Of a stretch of 33,165 nt of DNA, positions 7,425 through 15,067 are shown one piece after another (position 1 is the first letter of the stretch; every line of letters begins with the position of its first letter). A program made the translations under genes and the position numbers. The notes beneath the pieces were generated by a model. It was not told where the DNA came from and made no database searches. It saw only the letters and a list, made by a program, of their open reading frames with translations. Source of the DNA: Candidatus Omnitrophota bacterium. GTDB taxonomy: Bacteria; Omnitrophota; Gorgyraeia; Zapsychrales; JAHFFX01. The DNA lies in assembly GCA_023247705.1 (NCBI GenBank), contig JAHFFY010000020.1:1-33165 (forward strand). Reading direction: 5' to 3'.

Positions 7425-8454
7425 GATGGTCTTGTCGGCCGTCCACATGGTTTATCGGTTGGTCAATTCAACCTTTAACGTCAAAGAGATGTCTCTGCGC
7501 CTGACGAGATTATTATGCCAGTTTATCCGCGCGAGCTCGGCCAGCGTCTACATCCTTGATCCGAAGAAAAAGAGAATCGTCCTGATCGCTATTTTCAACA
7601 ATGAGATCAATGTGATGATCGACAAGAAGAAGGATCTCAGTAAAGTCCCGAAAGAAGAACAGGCATTGACCCAGGGGTCGTCGATTCTTAAGAAACGGTT
7701 CATCGGCCTGCCTTTAGTCGCAGACGATAACGTTGGTGCGATTGTGGTCCGCCGGAAAAAACATGAAGAACCTTTCAGTGATTTTGACCGCGAGATGTTG
7801 TCGGTCTTTGCCGAACAGGCGGTCACGGCGATTAAAAACCTTCAGCTCTACGAGGAACAGCAGAAGATCATTTTGGGAAGCATTAAATTTATCGATAAAT
7901 TATTGGTGAAAAGGGGGCCTTTGGGCTCGAATCATACTCCGGTTTATTTTAAGATTGCGAAAAGTTTGGGCGAAAAAATGACGATGAGGCAAGAGGGCAT
8001 TGAATGTTTGTATTACGCCAGTGTTTTACACGATGCCGGCGCTTTGGATGTGCCCTTCGATATATTGTCGAAGACCAGCCAATTGACCCCGGAAGAATTC
8101 AAGATTATCCATGATCAACCGGCGAAAAGCGTTGAACTCATTAAACCCGTGGAATTTTTAAAGCCGGTTTTGCCGATTATTCTTTATCATCATGAAAAAT
8201 ACGACGGCACGGGATATCCTTCGGGTTTGAAAAAAGAAGAAATTCCGATCGGCGCTCGGGTGATGGCGGTGGTCGACGCTTTTGAGGCCATGATCGTGGG
8301 AAGGCCTTATCGAAGAATTTTGACCATTGATGAGGCGCTGAGTGAGTTAAAACAAAACAGCGGAACACAGTTCGATCCTAAAGTGGTTGACGCATTTTGT
8401 GAACTGGCCAGACAGAAAAAAATCCGAAAATATTTGAGCATGATAAAAAAATAA
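7384..8454 (+). CDS. GAF and HD-GYP domain protein (cyclic-di-GMP phosphodiesterase family)
   Basis: A 356-residue protein with a GAF-like sensor (about 20-155) and a C-terminal HD-GYP domain (about 180-345). HD-GYP enzymes hydrolyse cyclic di-GMP. Visible are His184, His216-Asp217, His243, HHEKYDGTGYP (His269-His270) and Asp298. The normally conserved Lys of HDxGK is Ala220 (HDAGA), so catalysis may be altered. No transmembrane segment is apparent, suggesting a cytoplasmic sensor. ATG 7384 overlaps dgt by 41 nt; ATG 7426, just after the dgt stop, is an equally reasonable start and would remove 14 residues. Confidence 0.85.
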   Translation: MNTKNYLTLTKKYRMVLSAVHMVYRLVNSTFNVKEMSLRLTRLLCQFIRASSASVYILDPKKKRIVLIAIFNNEINVMIDKKKDLSKVPKEEQALTQGSSILKKRFIGLPLVADDNVGAIVVRRKKHEEPFSDFDREMLSVFAEQAVTAIKNLQLYEEQQKIILGSIKFIDKLLVKRGPLGSNHTPVYFKIAKSLGEKMTMRQEGIECLYYASVLHDAGALDVPFDILSKTSQLTPEEFKIIHDQPAKSVELIKPVEFLKPVLPIILYHHEKYDGTGYPSGLKKEEIPIGARVMAVVDAFEAMIVGRPYRRILTIDEALSELKQNSGTQFDPKVVDAFCELARQKKIRKYLSMIKK

Positions 8455-8463
8455 ATTTATAAT
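8434..8463 (+). promoter_or_regulatory. Candidate promoter placed for a leaderless SPOR-gene transcript
   Basis: TTGAGC (8434-8439), an 18-nt spacer and a perfect TATAAT (8458-8463). Only 7 nt separate the -10 box from ATG 8471, so transcription would start at or next to the ATG, and no Shine-Dalgarno sequence precedes that ATG. The region is AT-rich, so chance occurrence is possible. Confidence 0.45.
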
Positions 8464-8470
8464 AAAAGCA

Positions 8471-9283
8471 ATGAATATTAACTTTAAACCTTCACAACTA
8501 GAGCTTTTTCCCGGGACAACCGGCGATTCAGCGGATGCCGGAAGACCAAGATATTTATTCGCCCATTTAACCCTTTCTTTTGAAAATATCGTTGTCACCG
8601 CAATTATTATCCTGATAACACTGGTTGTTGCTTTTTCTTTGGGGGTCGAGAAAGGAAAAAAGATCCGCCCCATCGCGATCTCCAGAAAGAGCGCTGTTGA
8701 AACGACTAAAAACAATAACCAAGTTAAGAATATATTGATCGCAAATCAAACCAATACGGCGGTTCCTGTTGAGACCCTTGCCATAAAACAGAACCAAAGT
8801 CCTTCGTTAAAATCAGTCAATGATTCCGTCCCAACCATTGCAGACAGCAATATGTCGTCTGCCAAGAGCAGATTGTTTAATCCGTTCAACCTGGCGGGTT
8901 TCGGCGGGGGAAAATCCGGGACACAAGAGATCACCGGACAATCTAGAATCAATGTCGTCAGTAATCAACAGGATGACGTTCGTCTCTCTTCAGCTGTTCA
9001 ACCAGTGAAGACAGAGCCAGTTGTGAATAAGACGACCATCAGTTCTCCGTTGAGCAATGAAGCGGAGAAAATTTATACCATTCAAGTGGCATCATTCAAG
9101 GATCAACAGTATGCACAAAAGGAGGCAACAGCTTTAATTAAAAAAGGTTTTGAAACGTCGATTATGACTAAAGGCGATTATTTCATTGTCTGTGTTGGAA
9201 AATTCAACACGAAAGACGATGTTGATAAAGCATTAGGAAAGCTCAAACAAAAATACAATGATTGTTTAATAAGGAGATTATAA
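8471..9283 (+). CDS. Membrane-anchored SPOR-domain protein
   Basis: A 270-residue protein with a short cytoplasmic N-terminus, one transmembrane helix (about 39-59, rich in Ile/Val/Leu), a long low-complexity Ser/Asn/Gln/Lys linker, and a C-terminal SPOR domain (about 195-270, starting YTIQVASFKDQQYA). SPOR domains bind denuded glycan strands at division septa, so an envelope or division role is likely; this comes from family knowledge. The small basic protein gene starts directly after its stop codon (TAAATG), so the two genes are cotranscribed. Confidence 0.83.
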   Translation: MNINFKPSQLELFPGTTGDSADAGRPRYLFAHLTLSFENIVVTAIIILITLVVAFSLGVEKGKKIRPIAISRKSAVETTKNNNQVKNILIANQTNTAVPVETLAIKQNQSPSLKSVNDSVPTIADSNMSSAKSRLFNPFNLAGFGGGKSGTQEITGQSRINVVSNQQDDVRLSSAVQPVKTEPVVNKTTISSPLSNEAEKIYTIQVASFKDQQYAQKEATALIKKGFETSIMTKGDYFIVCVGKFNTKDDVDKALGKLKQKYNDCLIRRL

Positions 9284-9583
9284 ATGTCTATTCATCCGTC
9301 ATTGAAAGTCGGCATTGCCGGAAGTCAACAACGATCAGTTTTATCCAGAATTGAACGTATTAAAGATTTGATGAAGAAAGGTCTTTGGACTGAAGATCAA
9401 ATGGGCATCGGTTTGCCGAAGACGAAAATCGTCAAGATCAAAGCCAAGAAAACCAAGACCAAGGAAGAAGGCGCAACAGCCGCTGCCGCCGGAGCCGCAG
9501 CCCCTGCTGCCGGAGCCAAGGCGGATGCCGGGAAAAAACCGGAAGCGGCCAAAAAACCCGAAGCCGGAAAAGAAAAGAAGTAA
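9284..9583 (+). CDS. PVC-type small basic protein with Lys/Ala-rich tail
   Basis: A 99-residue, strongly basic protein. The first ~55 residues fit the small basic protein family known from Chlamydiae, Verrucomicrobia and Planctomycetes: MSIHPSLK, RSVLSRIERIKDL, a GLW turn and GLPKTKIVKIK. After that comes a ~40-residue tail made almost entirely of Lys, Ala, Glu, Gly and Pro, reminiscent of histone H1-like tails. A good AAGGAG ribosome site lies just before ATG 9284, which abuts the SPOR stop codon. The function of the family is not something I can state; nucleic-acid binding is a guess from charge. Confidence 0.8.
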   Translation: MSIHPSLKVGIAGSQQRSVLSRIERIKDLMKKGLWTEDQMGIGLPKTKIVKIKAKKTKTKEEGATAAAAGAAAPAAGAKADAGKKPEAAKKPEAGKEKK

Positions 9584-9627
9584 TATCCCGGCCAGGTTTT
9601 TTACCGAGCCATTTAGGTTTTCCTGAT

Positions 9628-9685
9628 CAATGTCAAATTTCCCGGATTTTTATCGACGGTGTAGGGAGATTTGACATTGTTTTTA
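9628..9685 (+). terminator. Strong intrinsic terminator hairpin after the small basic protein gene
   Basis: A 16-bp stem: CAATGTCAAATTTCCC (9628-9643) pairs with GGGAGATTTGACATTG (9664-9679) with a single G-U wobble and a 20-nt loop, followed at once by TTTTTATT. It lies 45 nt downstream of the stop and would end the long upstream operon. The remainder of the 158-nt gap holds no recognisable element. Confidence 0.75.
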
Positions 9686-9741
9686 TTGGAAAGAGTTTAA
9701 TTTTTTCGATGAATCGCGGATGATTTCTCTCCATTTGTTTT

Positions 9742-10653
9742 ATGACAAGGTTTCCTGAAAATATGTTTTCAATGATAAAAAAAGGATTAGGATTGATTTT
9801 TCTTTTCAGTCTATGCTGCTTTGTTCAATCCGCATCAGCCGCAACACAACAATTCCCGTTTCTGGCCGAAGTTTCCGCCAACGAGGTGAATATTCGTGCC
9901 GGAGAAAACAAGAATTTTGAAAGTCTTGGCCGGATTAAGAAGGGAGCCAAGGTTGTTGTAGTCGGGAAAAGTTATAACTGGTACAAAATCGAACTTCCCT
10001 CGGAAGCAAAAAGTTATATTAATCAGGATTATATTCAGATGTTGGATAACAGCACGGGGGTTGTCACCGGAGAGAAAGTCAATGTGCGCGCGGGAGCGGG
10101 CATGAATTTCAGCGTGATCGGCAAGCTTATCCGAGGGACTCAGGTGAGAATTGTCAGTAAAGAATCCCAATGGTATCGCATCGTTCCTCTTCAAGGCATG
10201 TATGGGTGGATTGCTGATCAGTTCATCGTCTTTAATTCCCCCGATGTTTCAGGCTATCAAATGGCTAAGGCGGTCATTGTTCCGATTGCGGTTAAATCAG
10301 TATCTCCTGAAAATCATCCTGTCGATGCGAATGTTTCTACTGTCATCGCAGAGAAAATACAAAATCCGCACGAAGAAAATAGGACGGGTCAAGACACTCC
10401 GAAAGCGCAACACACTTCCTCGCAAGAGATTTACGTTTCTGGCCGGGTGGAGATCTTGGAAGGAGACCAAGAGATGGCGGGCATTAATTATAAACTTGTG
10501 ACCGATGATCAATCCGTTTATTACCTGCGCGGTCCGCAGAAAATATTTAATGAATTCCTCCATAATCAGGTCGAAGTTCAGGGTCTTCGCCAGGATCTTC
10601 CATGGACGAAGCATACGGTCGTTGAGGTTTTTCGCATTAATTTGGTTTTATGA
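9742..10653 (+). CDS. Exported protein with two bacterial SH3 domains
   Basis: A 303-residue protein with an N-terminal signal peptide (hydrophobic LIFLFSLCCFVQ, likely cleaved after ASA at residue 33) and two SH3b repeats. The repeats run at about 41-101 (NEVNIRAGENKNFESLG) and 106-164 (EKVNVRAGAGMNFSVIG). Such domains bind cell-wall peptides or ligands outside the cytoplasm. The remaining ~140 residues include a small beta-rich region near the C-terminus (from about 230) that I do not recognise. Start is uncertain: ATG 9742, 9763 or 9772 all leave a workable signal peptide, and none has a clear ribosome site. Confidence 0.75.
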   Translation: MTRFPENMFSMIKKGLGLIFLFSLCCFVQSASAATQQFPFLAEVSANEVNIRAGENKNFESLGRIKKGAKVVVVGKSYNWYKIELPSEAKSYINQDYIQMLDNSTGVVTGEKVNVRAGAGMNFSVIGKLIRGTQVRIVSKESQWYRIVPLQGMYGWIADQFIVFNSPDVSGYQMAKAVIVPIAVKSVSPENHPVDANVSTVIAEKIQNPHEENRTGQDTPKAQHTSSQEIYVSGRVEILEGDQEMAGINYKLVTDDQSVYYLRGPQKIFNEFLHNQVEVQGLRQDLPWTKHTVVEVFRINLVL

Positions 10654-10659
10654 GGGGAT

Positions 10660-11268
10660 ATGGATTTCTTGCAAATACTGCAGATTATTTTGATTTTGTT
10701 TCCATCGATTATTCTTCATGAATGTGCGCATGGCTGGATGGCTTTTCTACTCGGAGATTCGACCGCCAAGCAAGCCGGACGATTGACCTTAAATCCGTTC
10801 AAACATATTGATCCGGTCGGAACGGTGATTCTGCCGTTGTTGCTTTATTTTTCGAAAGCGGGTATTTTGTTCGGATGGGCCAAACCGGTACCGGTCAATT
10901 TTATGAATTTAAGATCACCGCGCAGAGATATGATGCTGGTGGCCGGGATTGGGCCGCTGGTGAACTTTGTTCTTGCATTTTTGTTCAGCCTAGTCTTTAA
11001 GATCAATCAAAATTTTGAATTGAATGAGCTGCTTAAATTCGCCGTCAGCCTCAATCTTTTACTGGCGATCTTTAATCTGATTCCGATTCCTCCTCTGGAC
11101 GGTTCACGGCTGGTGATGGGGATTTTACCCAAACCGCTGGCGGATTGGTATGGCAGCCTGGAGAGCTATGGCATTTTTATTGTGATGGCGTTGATGTATT
11201 TCGGTTTATTGAACGAGCTAATCTATCCCTGGGTTGTCAGATGCGCTTATTGGTTGGGCGTGAGGTGA
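10660..11268 (+). CDS. Site-2 protease-type membrane metalloprotease (M50 family)
   Basis: A 202-residue polytopic membrane protein. The zinc motif HECAH is His20-Glu21-His24 in the first helix, and the third ligand is Asp147 in IPIPPLDGSR. The LTLNPFKHIDPVGT block and GWAKPVPVN are characteristic of the short, PDZ-less M50B branch (YwhC-like). These proteases cut substrates within the membrane; the target is unknown. A GAGGGG site lies just before ATG 10660, 6 nt after the SH3b gene, so cotranscription is likely. aroB starts 8 nt after the stop. Confidence 0.88.
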   Translation: MDFLQILQIILILFPSIILHECAHGWMAFLLGDSTAKQAGRLTLNPFKHIDPVGTVILPLLLYFSKAGILFGWAKPVPVNFMNLRSPRRDMMLVAGIGPLVNFVLAFLFSLVFKINQNFELNELLKFAVSLNLLLAIFNLIPIPPLDGSRLVMGILPKPLADWYGSLESYGIFIVMALMYFGLLNELIYPWVVRCAYWLGVR

Positions 11269-11276
11269 AGGAACTT

Positions 11277-12371
11277 ATGGCCGTTTTTTTAGTCAAAATG
11301 AAATTGAAAAAAATTTTTTATGATATTGTGGTCGGTAGCAATATCGTGCATGAAATCGGATTGCGTTTAAAAAAATTAAACATCGGACAAGATGCCGTGA
11401 TCATCACGAATCCTGCCATTCAAAAATGGTATGGTCCCTCCGTCAGCGCAGGATTGAAACGGGCGAATATTTCGACGAAAATTTTTAATGTTCCCGATGG
11501 TGAAGAAAGCAAATCCGCGGACATGGCCTTTCGATGTCTGAATCAAATCGCTGCCTATGATGTAAAAAAGAAAATCTTTATCATCGCGATGGGAGGCGGG
11601 GTGGTGGGAGATTTGGCCGGATTCGTCGCGAGTTGTTATAAAAGAGGGGTTCCGTATATTCAATTACCGACAAGTTTTTTGGCCCAGATTGACTCTGCCA
11701 TCGGTGGCAAGGTGGGAATCGATCTTGCGATGGGAAAAAATCTGGCGGGTGCGTTTTATCAACCCAGATTAGTGTTCAGCGATGTTGCTTTGCTCAAGAC
11801 GCTGGATGAACGCCAGATCCGCAATGGCTTGGCCGAGGCGATCAAATATGGCGTTATTGATGACAAAAATCTTTTTGAGTATCTGGAGAAAAATTATAAA
11901 GCGCTTTTAATGAAAGACCTTAAATGTCTGCAGACGATCGTTGCCCGATGCAGCCAGATTAAAGCGAACGTTGTGATGAAAGATGAACGGGAAATAAAAG
12001 GAATCCGGACTATTCTGAATTTCGGTCATACCGTTGGGCATGCCATTGAAGCGGCCAGTCAGTATCGGCGATATCAGCATGGCGAAGCGATTGCTTTGGG
12101 GATGAGGATTGCCGCTGACTTGTCTCAAAGGATGGGGCTGTTATCGGAAAAGAAAAGAATGCGTTTGGAACAGCTGATCACTGCGGTCGGTCTGCCCGTT
12201 GATTTAAAGGGAGTTAAACTTTCCCGTATCCTGCAGTTGATGCAGCACGATAAAAAATTTGTGGCCGGGAAAAATCGTTTCGTGTTGGCTTATGATATCG
12301 GGGGGGTCAAAGTGGTCGAGGGGATTCCTCTTTTGTTGATTCAACAAGCTATTCGTGCGCGGACGAAATAA
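11277..12371 (+). CDS. aroB: 3-dehydroquinate synthase
   Basis: A 364-residue enzyme that converts DAHP to 3-dehydroquinate, the second step of the shikimate pathway. The NAD-binding MGGGVVGDLAGFVAS block, the substrate/zinc region PTSFLAQIDSAIGGKVGID, GKNLAGAFYQP, and the later FGHTVGHAIE with zinc-ligand histidines are all present. ATG 11277 follows an AAGGAAC site; ATG 11298 is an alternative with a normal N-terminus. The frame stays open upstream inside the protease gene, but those residues are not AroB-like. No other shikimate gene is visible nearby. Confidence 0.93.
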   Translation: MAVFLVKMKLKKIFYDIVVGSNIVHEIGLRLKKLNIGQDAVIITNPAIQKWYGPSVSAGLKRANISTKIFNVPDGEESKSADMAFRCLNQIAAYDVKKKIFIIAMGGGVVGDLAGFVASCYKRGVPYIQLPTSFLAQIDSAIGGKVGIDLAMGKNLAGAFYQPRLVFSDVALLKTLDERQIRNGLAEAIKYGVIDDKNLFEYLEKNYKALLMKDLKCLQTIVARCSQIKANVVMKDEREIKGIRTILNFGHTVGHAIEAASQYRRYQHGEAIALGMRIAADLSQRMGLLSEKKRMRLEQLITAVGLPVDLKGVKLSRILQLMQHDKKFVAGKNRFVLAYDIGGVKVVEGIPLLLIQQAIRARTK

Positions 12372-12416
12372 GTGGTGGGTTGCGCTGGATCGAAATAATG
12401 GTTTCAACAATCTTTT

Positions 12417-13052
12417 CTATTTGATATTGCTCGTCCTCATCGTGATGATCTTGTCGCCATCCTGGATCTGCACTTGGTTGGCAGAAACATTTAAAATTTT
12501 TTTCCCCTGAATCTCGGCCCCTGCTTCATAAATATCGTCATTGAACAACGCGAATTGTTTGTTATCCATCGTAACAATCCCTTGTAAATGTAACCCGGTT
12601 TCGTTCTTTTTTTCCTTGCCCGCGGCTGTTTTAGGCGCAGCGGCAGTTGTGTTTGCTCTAGGAAAAGGGAAAGATAATTGAAATTTTTTATCACTGATCG
12701 GTTTAGATCTCGGGGTGATCGACTTAAATGATTTACTTAAGAAGGTCATGATTTTAGGATATTGCGGCAGATAGAAAACGATCGTGCCCAATAAACTAAT
12801 GAAAAAAATAAAGATTAATAGAAGATTAGGCGATTGGTGCAGGAGGGATGCCTCATTTTTTTGCCGGGCATTTTTATCCGATTGATTGCCTGGTGCTGCA
12901 TTTTGTTTTTTATTGAGTTCTTCCTGTTCAATACTGGCTAATGTTTTTTTGGTCGTCGGCTGATTTTTTGAGGCTTCCTCCTCGTTTGAGGATGATTCCG
13001 CTTTGTTTAGACTATCTTGTGTTTTTTTCAAGGCGTCGTTTATGATGCTCAT
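12417..13052 (-). CDS. GspB-like general secretion assembly protein
   Basis: A 211-residue protein beginning MSIINDALKK, a start typical of GspB-like partners of ExeA/GspA ATPases. It has a charged cytoplasmic segment with low complexity, one transmembrane helix (about 76-95), a linker, and a small C-terminal domain (about 150-208) resembling the GspB periplasmic domain (LQGIVTMDNKQFALFNDDIY, then VQIQDGDKIITM). In type II secretion the pair helps assemble the secretin through the peptidoglycan. An AAGGGAGG ribosome site precedes the ATG, and only 5 nt separate it from the ATPase gene, so the two form an operon. Sequence similarity is weak outside the ends. Confidence 0.7.
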   Translation of the reverse strand: MSIINDALKKTQDSLNKAESSSNEEEASKNQPTTKKTLASIEQEELNKKQNAAPGNQSDKNARQKNEASLLHQSPNLLLIFIFFISLLGTIVFYLPQYPKIMTFLSKSFKSITPRSKPISDKKFQLSFPFPRANTTAAAPKTAAGKEKKNETGLHLQGIVTMDNKQFALFNDDIYEAGAEIQGKKILNVSANQVQIQDGDKIITMRTSNIK

Positions 13053-13057
13053 GGTAT

Positions 13058-13858
13058 TTATCTAACCTCCCTTGCACATTTATTCACGATTTTATCATCG
13101 ATTAAAAAAGTTTCGGCTACGAACCCGGCCAAAAGGGCCCGGTCACAGATCAGATTGATGAGGCGGGGCGTTCCTTGAGAATGAGTGTAGACGGCATCTA
13201 TGGCGTCTGGAGTGAAATTCAGCTGGAGCGTTGCATCGGCGACCTTCAGCCGGTGATAGATGTATTCCCTGATTTCCGCTTGATCGAGCGGCATCATGTG
13301 ATAGCGGACGGAAATCCTTTGGTTGAGTTGACGCAGGGTGGGCAACTTCAGTTTGTCAAAAAGTTCCGGCTGGCCGACCAGAATGATCTGTAATAATTTT
13401 TCTTTCTCAGTTTCCAGATTGGATAAAAGCCTGATCTGTTCGAGCTGGGAGACTTTTAAATTTTGGGATTCATCTACAATAATAACGACGTTGTTTCCGA
13501 AGCTGCTTTGTTCCAATAGAAAATCATTCAATATGTTAATCAGCGCCAGTTTATTGGTGCTTTTGGTCGTAATCCCAAGATCTTTCAGGACAATCTGGAT
13601 CAATTGGGTTTCGGAAAAATTAGGGTTCAGGATTAATGCGGTTTTGACGTTTTCATCGAGCCGGTTTAAAAGATTCCGGCAGAGGGTGGTTTTTCCCGTC
13701 CCGATTTCACCGGTTAAAACCATAATCCCTTTTCTTTCTTTGATCCCATAAATGAGGTGATTAAATGCTTCGTTGTGACGAGTGCTGGAGAAGAAAAATT
13801 CTGGATCGGCCGTGATGTTAAAAGGATTTTCTCTTAAATGATAAAAATTTTTATACAT
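13058..13858 (-). CDS. ExeA/GspA-type AAA ATPase
   Basis: A 266-residue AAA ATPase with the family opening YKNFYHLRENPFNITADPEFFF, Walker A GEIGTGKT (50-57), Walker B VVIIVDE (124-130) followed by SQNL, a sensor-like VGQPEL, and LRQLNQRISVRYH. The C-terminal helical lid ends at GTPRLINLICDRALL. The peptidoglycan-binding tail of long ExeA proteins is absent, so this is the short form. It is expected to work in the cytoplasm with the GspB-like membrane protein downstream. No ribosome site precedes its ATG; a -10 box lies 7 nt upstream instead. Confidence 0.87.
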   Translation of the reverse strand: MYKNFYHLRENPFNITADPEFFFSSTRHNEAFNHLIYGIKERKGIMVLTGEIGTGKTTLCRNLLNRLDENVKTALILNPNFSETQLIQIVLKDLGITTKSTNKLALINILNDFLLEQSSFGNNVVIIVDESQNLKVSQLEQIRLLSNLETEKEKLLQIILVGQPELFDKLKLPTLRQLNQRISVRYHMMPLDQAEIREYIYHRLKVADATLQLNFTPDAIDAVYTHSQGTPRLINLICDRALLAGFVAETFLIDDKIVNKCAREVR

Positions 13859-13865
13859 TGGTTAA

Positions 13866-13894
13866 ATTATATCATGTAAATTATTGATGGTAAA
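13866..13894 (-). promoter_or_regulatory. Candidate promoter for gspA-like gene (extended -10)
   Basis: On the minus strand: TTTACC (13894-13889), a 17-nt spacer, then TGA-TATAAT with the hexamer at 13871-13866. Exactly 7 nt lie between the -10 box and the ATG at 13858, placing the predicted transcript start at or next to the start codon. No Shine-Dalgarno is visible. Confidence 0.5.
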
Positions 13895-13936
13895 GAGGTA
13901 GGGAATTTAAAAAAAATGTCCATAAAAAATAGAATA

Positions 13937-13945
13937 TGCTATAAT
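13937..13945 (+). promoter_or_regulatory. Extended -10 promoter for the first PilZ gene
   Basis: TGC-TATAAT at 13937-13945 is a perfect extended -10 element; the matching -35 region (TGTCCA, 13917-13922) is weak. It lies 37 nt before ATG 13983 and is divergent from the gspA-like promoter about 70 nt away, so the two units share one control region. Confidence 0.5.
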
Positions 13946-13982
13946 CACACTTAATTCATCTTAATCCTTTATAAAAATAACT

Positions 13983-14369
13983 ATGTTTTTTGAAGAACAT
14001 CCCGCAGGAGAGAGAAGACAATTTCAGAGACTGCCTTTTAAGGAGGCGGTCCAATATAATTTTCGGGAAACAAGTAATACGGGAGGATGTTTAGCCTGTG
14101 ACATTGGTGAAGGGGGAATTCGACTGACTGTTCCCGATTTCATTCCTTTAGATACAGAGTTAGGAATCAATCTTCTAATCCCAAACCCGTCTAAAGTCGT
14201 GGGTATTTCTGGTCGGGTGGTATGGGTTCAACGAATTCCGTCTTTAGATCGATATCAAATTGGGCTGACCTTCGCTGATAATGATTCTGAAATGCAGGCC
14301 AAAAAGATCATTGCCCAGTATGTCAAGACTCAAACTGGCCATGATCAAGAAGATTTAAATCCAGCATAA
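13983..14369 (+). CDS. PilZ-domain protein (first copy)
   Basis: A 128-residue single-domain PilZ protein. The RxxxR cyclic-di-GMP motif is Arg12-Gln-Phe-Gln-Arg16 (RRQFQRLPF). The second motif, usually D/NxSxxG, reads DIGEGG with Gly in place of Ser. The strand order and the VSGRVVW-like segment (ISGRVVWVQR) are typical. It is divergently arranged with the gspAB-like pair and followed by a zinc-finger microprotein and a second PilZ gene, suggesting cyclic-di-GMP control of a secretion or pilus apparatus. That link is inference from position. Confidence 0.83.
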   Translation: MFFEEHPAGERRQFQRLPFKEAVQYNFRETSNTGGCLACDIGEGGIRLTVPDFIPLDTELGINLLIPNPSKVVGISGRVVWVQRIPSLDRYQIGLTFADNDSEMQAKKIIAQYVKTQTGHDQEDLNPA

Positions 14370-14489
14370 TTTAAAGTTATTCTTGTTGATTCTATTTTTA
14401 TGATTGATTTTTAAAAATAGTTTGAGCAGAATCGTCAGATCAAACAGGCTTAATAAAGGTAGTCGTTTCTGAAAGGAGTCATAGGTATT

Positions 14490-14651
14490 ATGGCAGAGCA
14501 AACAGCAATAGTAGAACCAGTAAAAAATTGTTCCGGATGCGGAAAACCCATGAAAAGGGCAAAACGCTATTATCGTAACGGAAAATATTATTGCAATAAG
14601 AATTGTTTTAACAATAAAGATCAATCAAAAGCGAAACAAAAAGAGGGGTAA
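14490..14651 (+). CDS. Zinc-finger microprotein (53 aa, C-x2-C...C-x3-C)
   Basis: A 53-residue ORF with a strong ribosome site (AAAGGAG at 14472-14478) before ATG 14490. Four cysteines, Cys14, Cys17, Cys35 and Cys39, form C-x2-C-x17-C-x3-C, in the context CSGCGKPM and YYCNKNCF. The spacing and aromatic residues resemble half of a TRASH/MYM-type zinc finger. The last residues are basic. It ends 3 nt before the second PilZ gene, so it is surely cotranscribed with it. Function is unknown; metal binding and nucleic-acid or protein contact are the plausible options. Confidence 0.75.
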   Translation: MAEQTAIVEPVKNCSGCGKPMKRAKRYYRNGKYYCNKNCFNNKDQSKAKQKEG

Positions 14652-14654
14652 AAT

Positions 14655-15032
14655 ATGACTGTTTTTGTCCAAGAGAGGCGAAGACATCCGCGTTTAATCA
14701 ATAATGTTCCTCTTAAGTTATCGAGCGAGAATGCCGACGTCGTTACCGAGACAAAAAATTTAAGCTGCAACGGCGCTTATTGCCGCATTAATAAATATTT
14801 GGAGCCAATGACCAAGCTGAAAATTCAGCTGCTTTTGCCCTTTAAAAGTAAAGCCAAGGTCACGACGAAAAAAGTATCTTGTCAGGGGGTGATCGTCCGG
14901 TCGGAATCAATCCCTGGTGCTCAATATTTTGACATCGCGATTTACTTCAACGACATTCAACAAAAAGATTTAAATTGTTTAAACGATTATATCAACACTC
15001 TTTTAGACTCGGGCACTGTTAGCCAAGGGTAA
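14655..15032 (+). CDS. PilZ-domain protein (second copy)
   Basis: A 125-residue single-domain PilZ protein. The first motif is RRHPR (Arg9 to Arg13), and the second is a full consensus NLSCNG. It differs strongly from the neighbouring PilZ protein, so this is not a recent duplication. A GAGGGG site near the end of the microprotein gene serves as ribosome site. It would bind cyclic di-GMP by family knowledge and pass the signal to a partner; the HD-GYP protein at 7384-8454 is the only turnover enzyme of that messenger in the window. Confidence 0.85.
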   Translation: MTVFVQERRRHPRLINNVPLKLSSENADVVTETKNLSCNGAYCRINKYLEPMTKLKIQLLLPFKSKAKVTTKKVSCQGVIVRSESIPGAQYFDIAIYFNDIQQKDLNCLNDYINTLLDSGTVSQG

Positions 15033-15067
15033 AGAGATCAGTTGATCGGTTAAGGAGGCGGTTGTAT

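Noticed and set aside
14392-14420. AT-only hairpin CTATTTTTA / TAAAAATAG as terminator
   Set aside because: It has a 9-bp AT-only stem with an 11-nt loop and no following T-run; too weak to call.
14355-14624. 89-codon minus-strand ORF with hydrophobic residues
   Set aside because: It is antisense to the zinc-finger microprotein, which has a real ribosome site and a conserved-type cysteine pattern.
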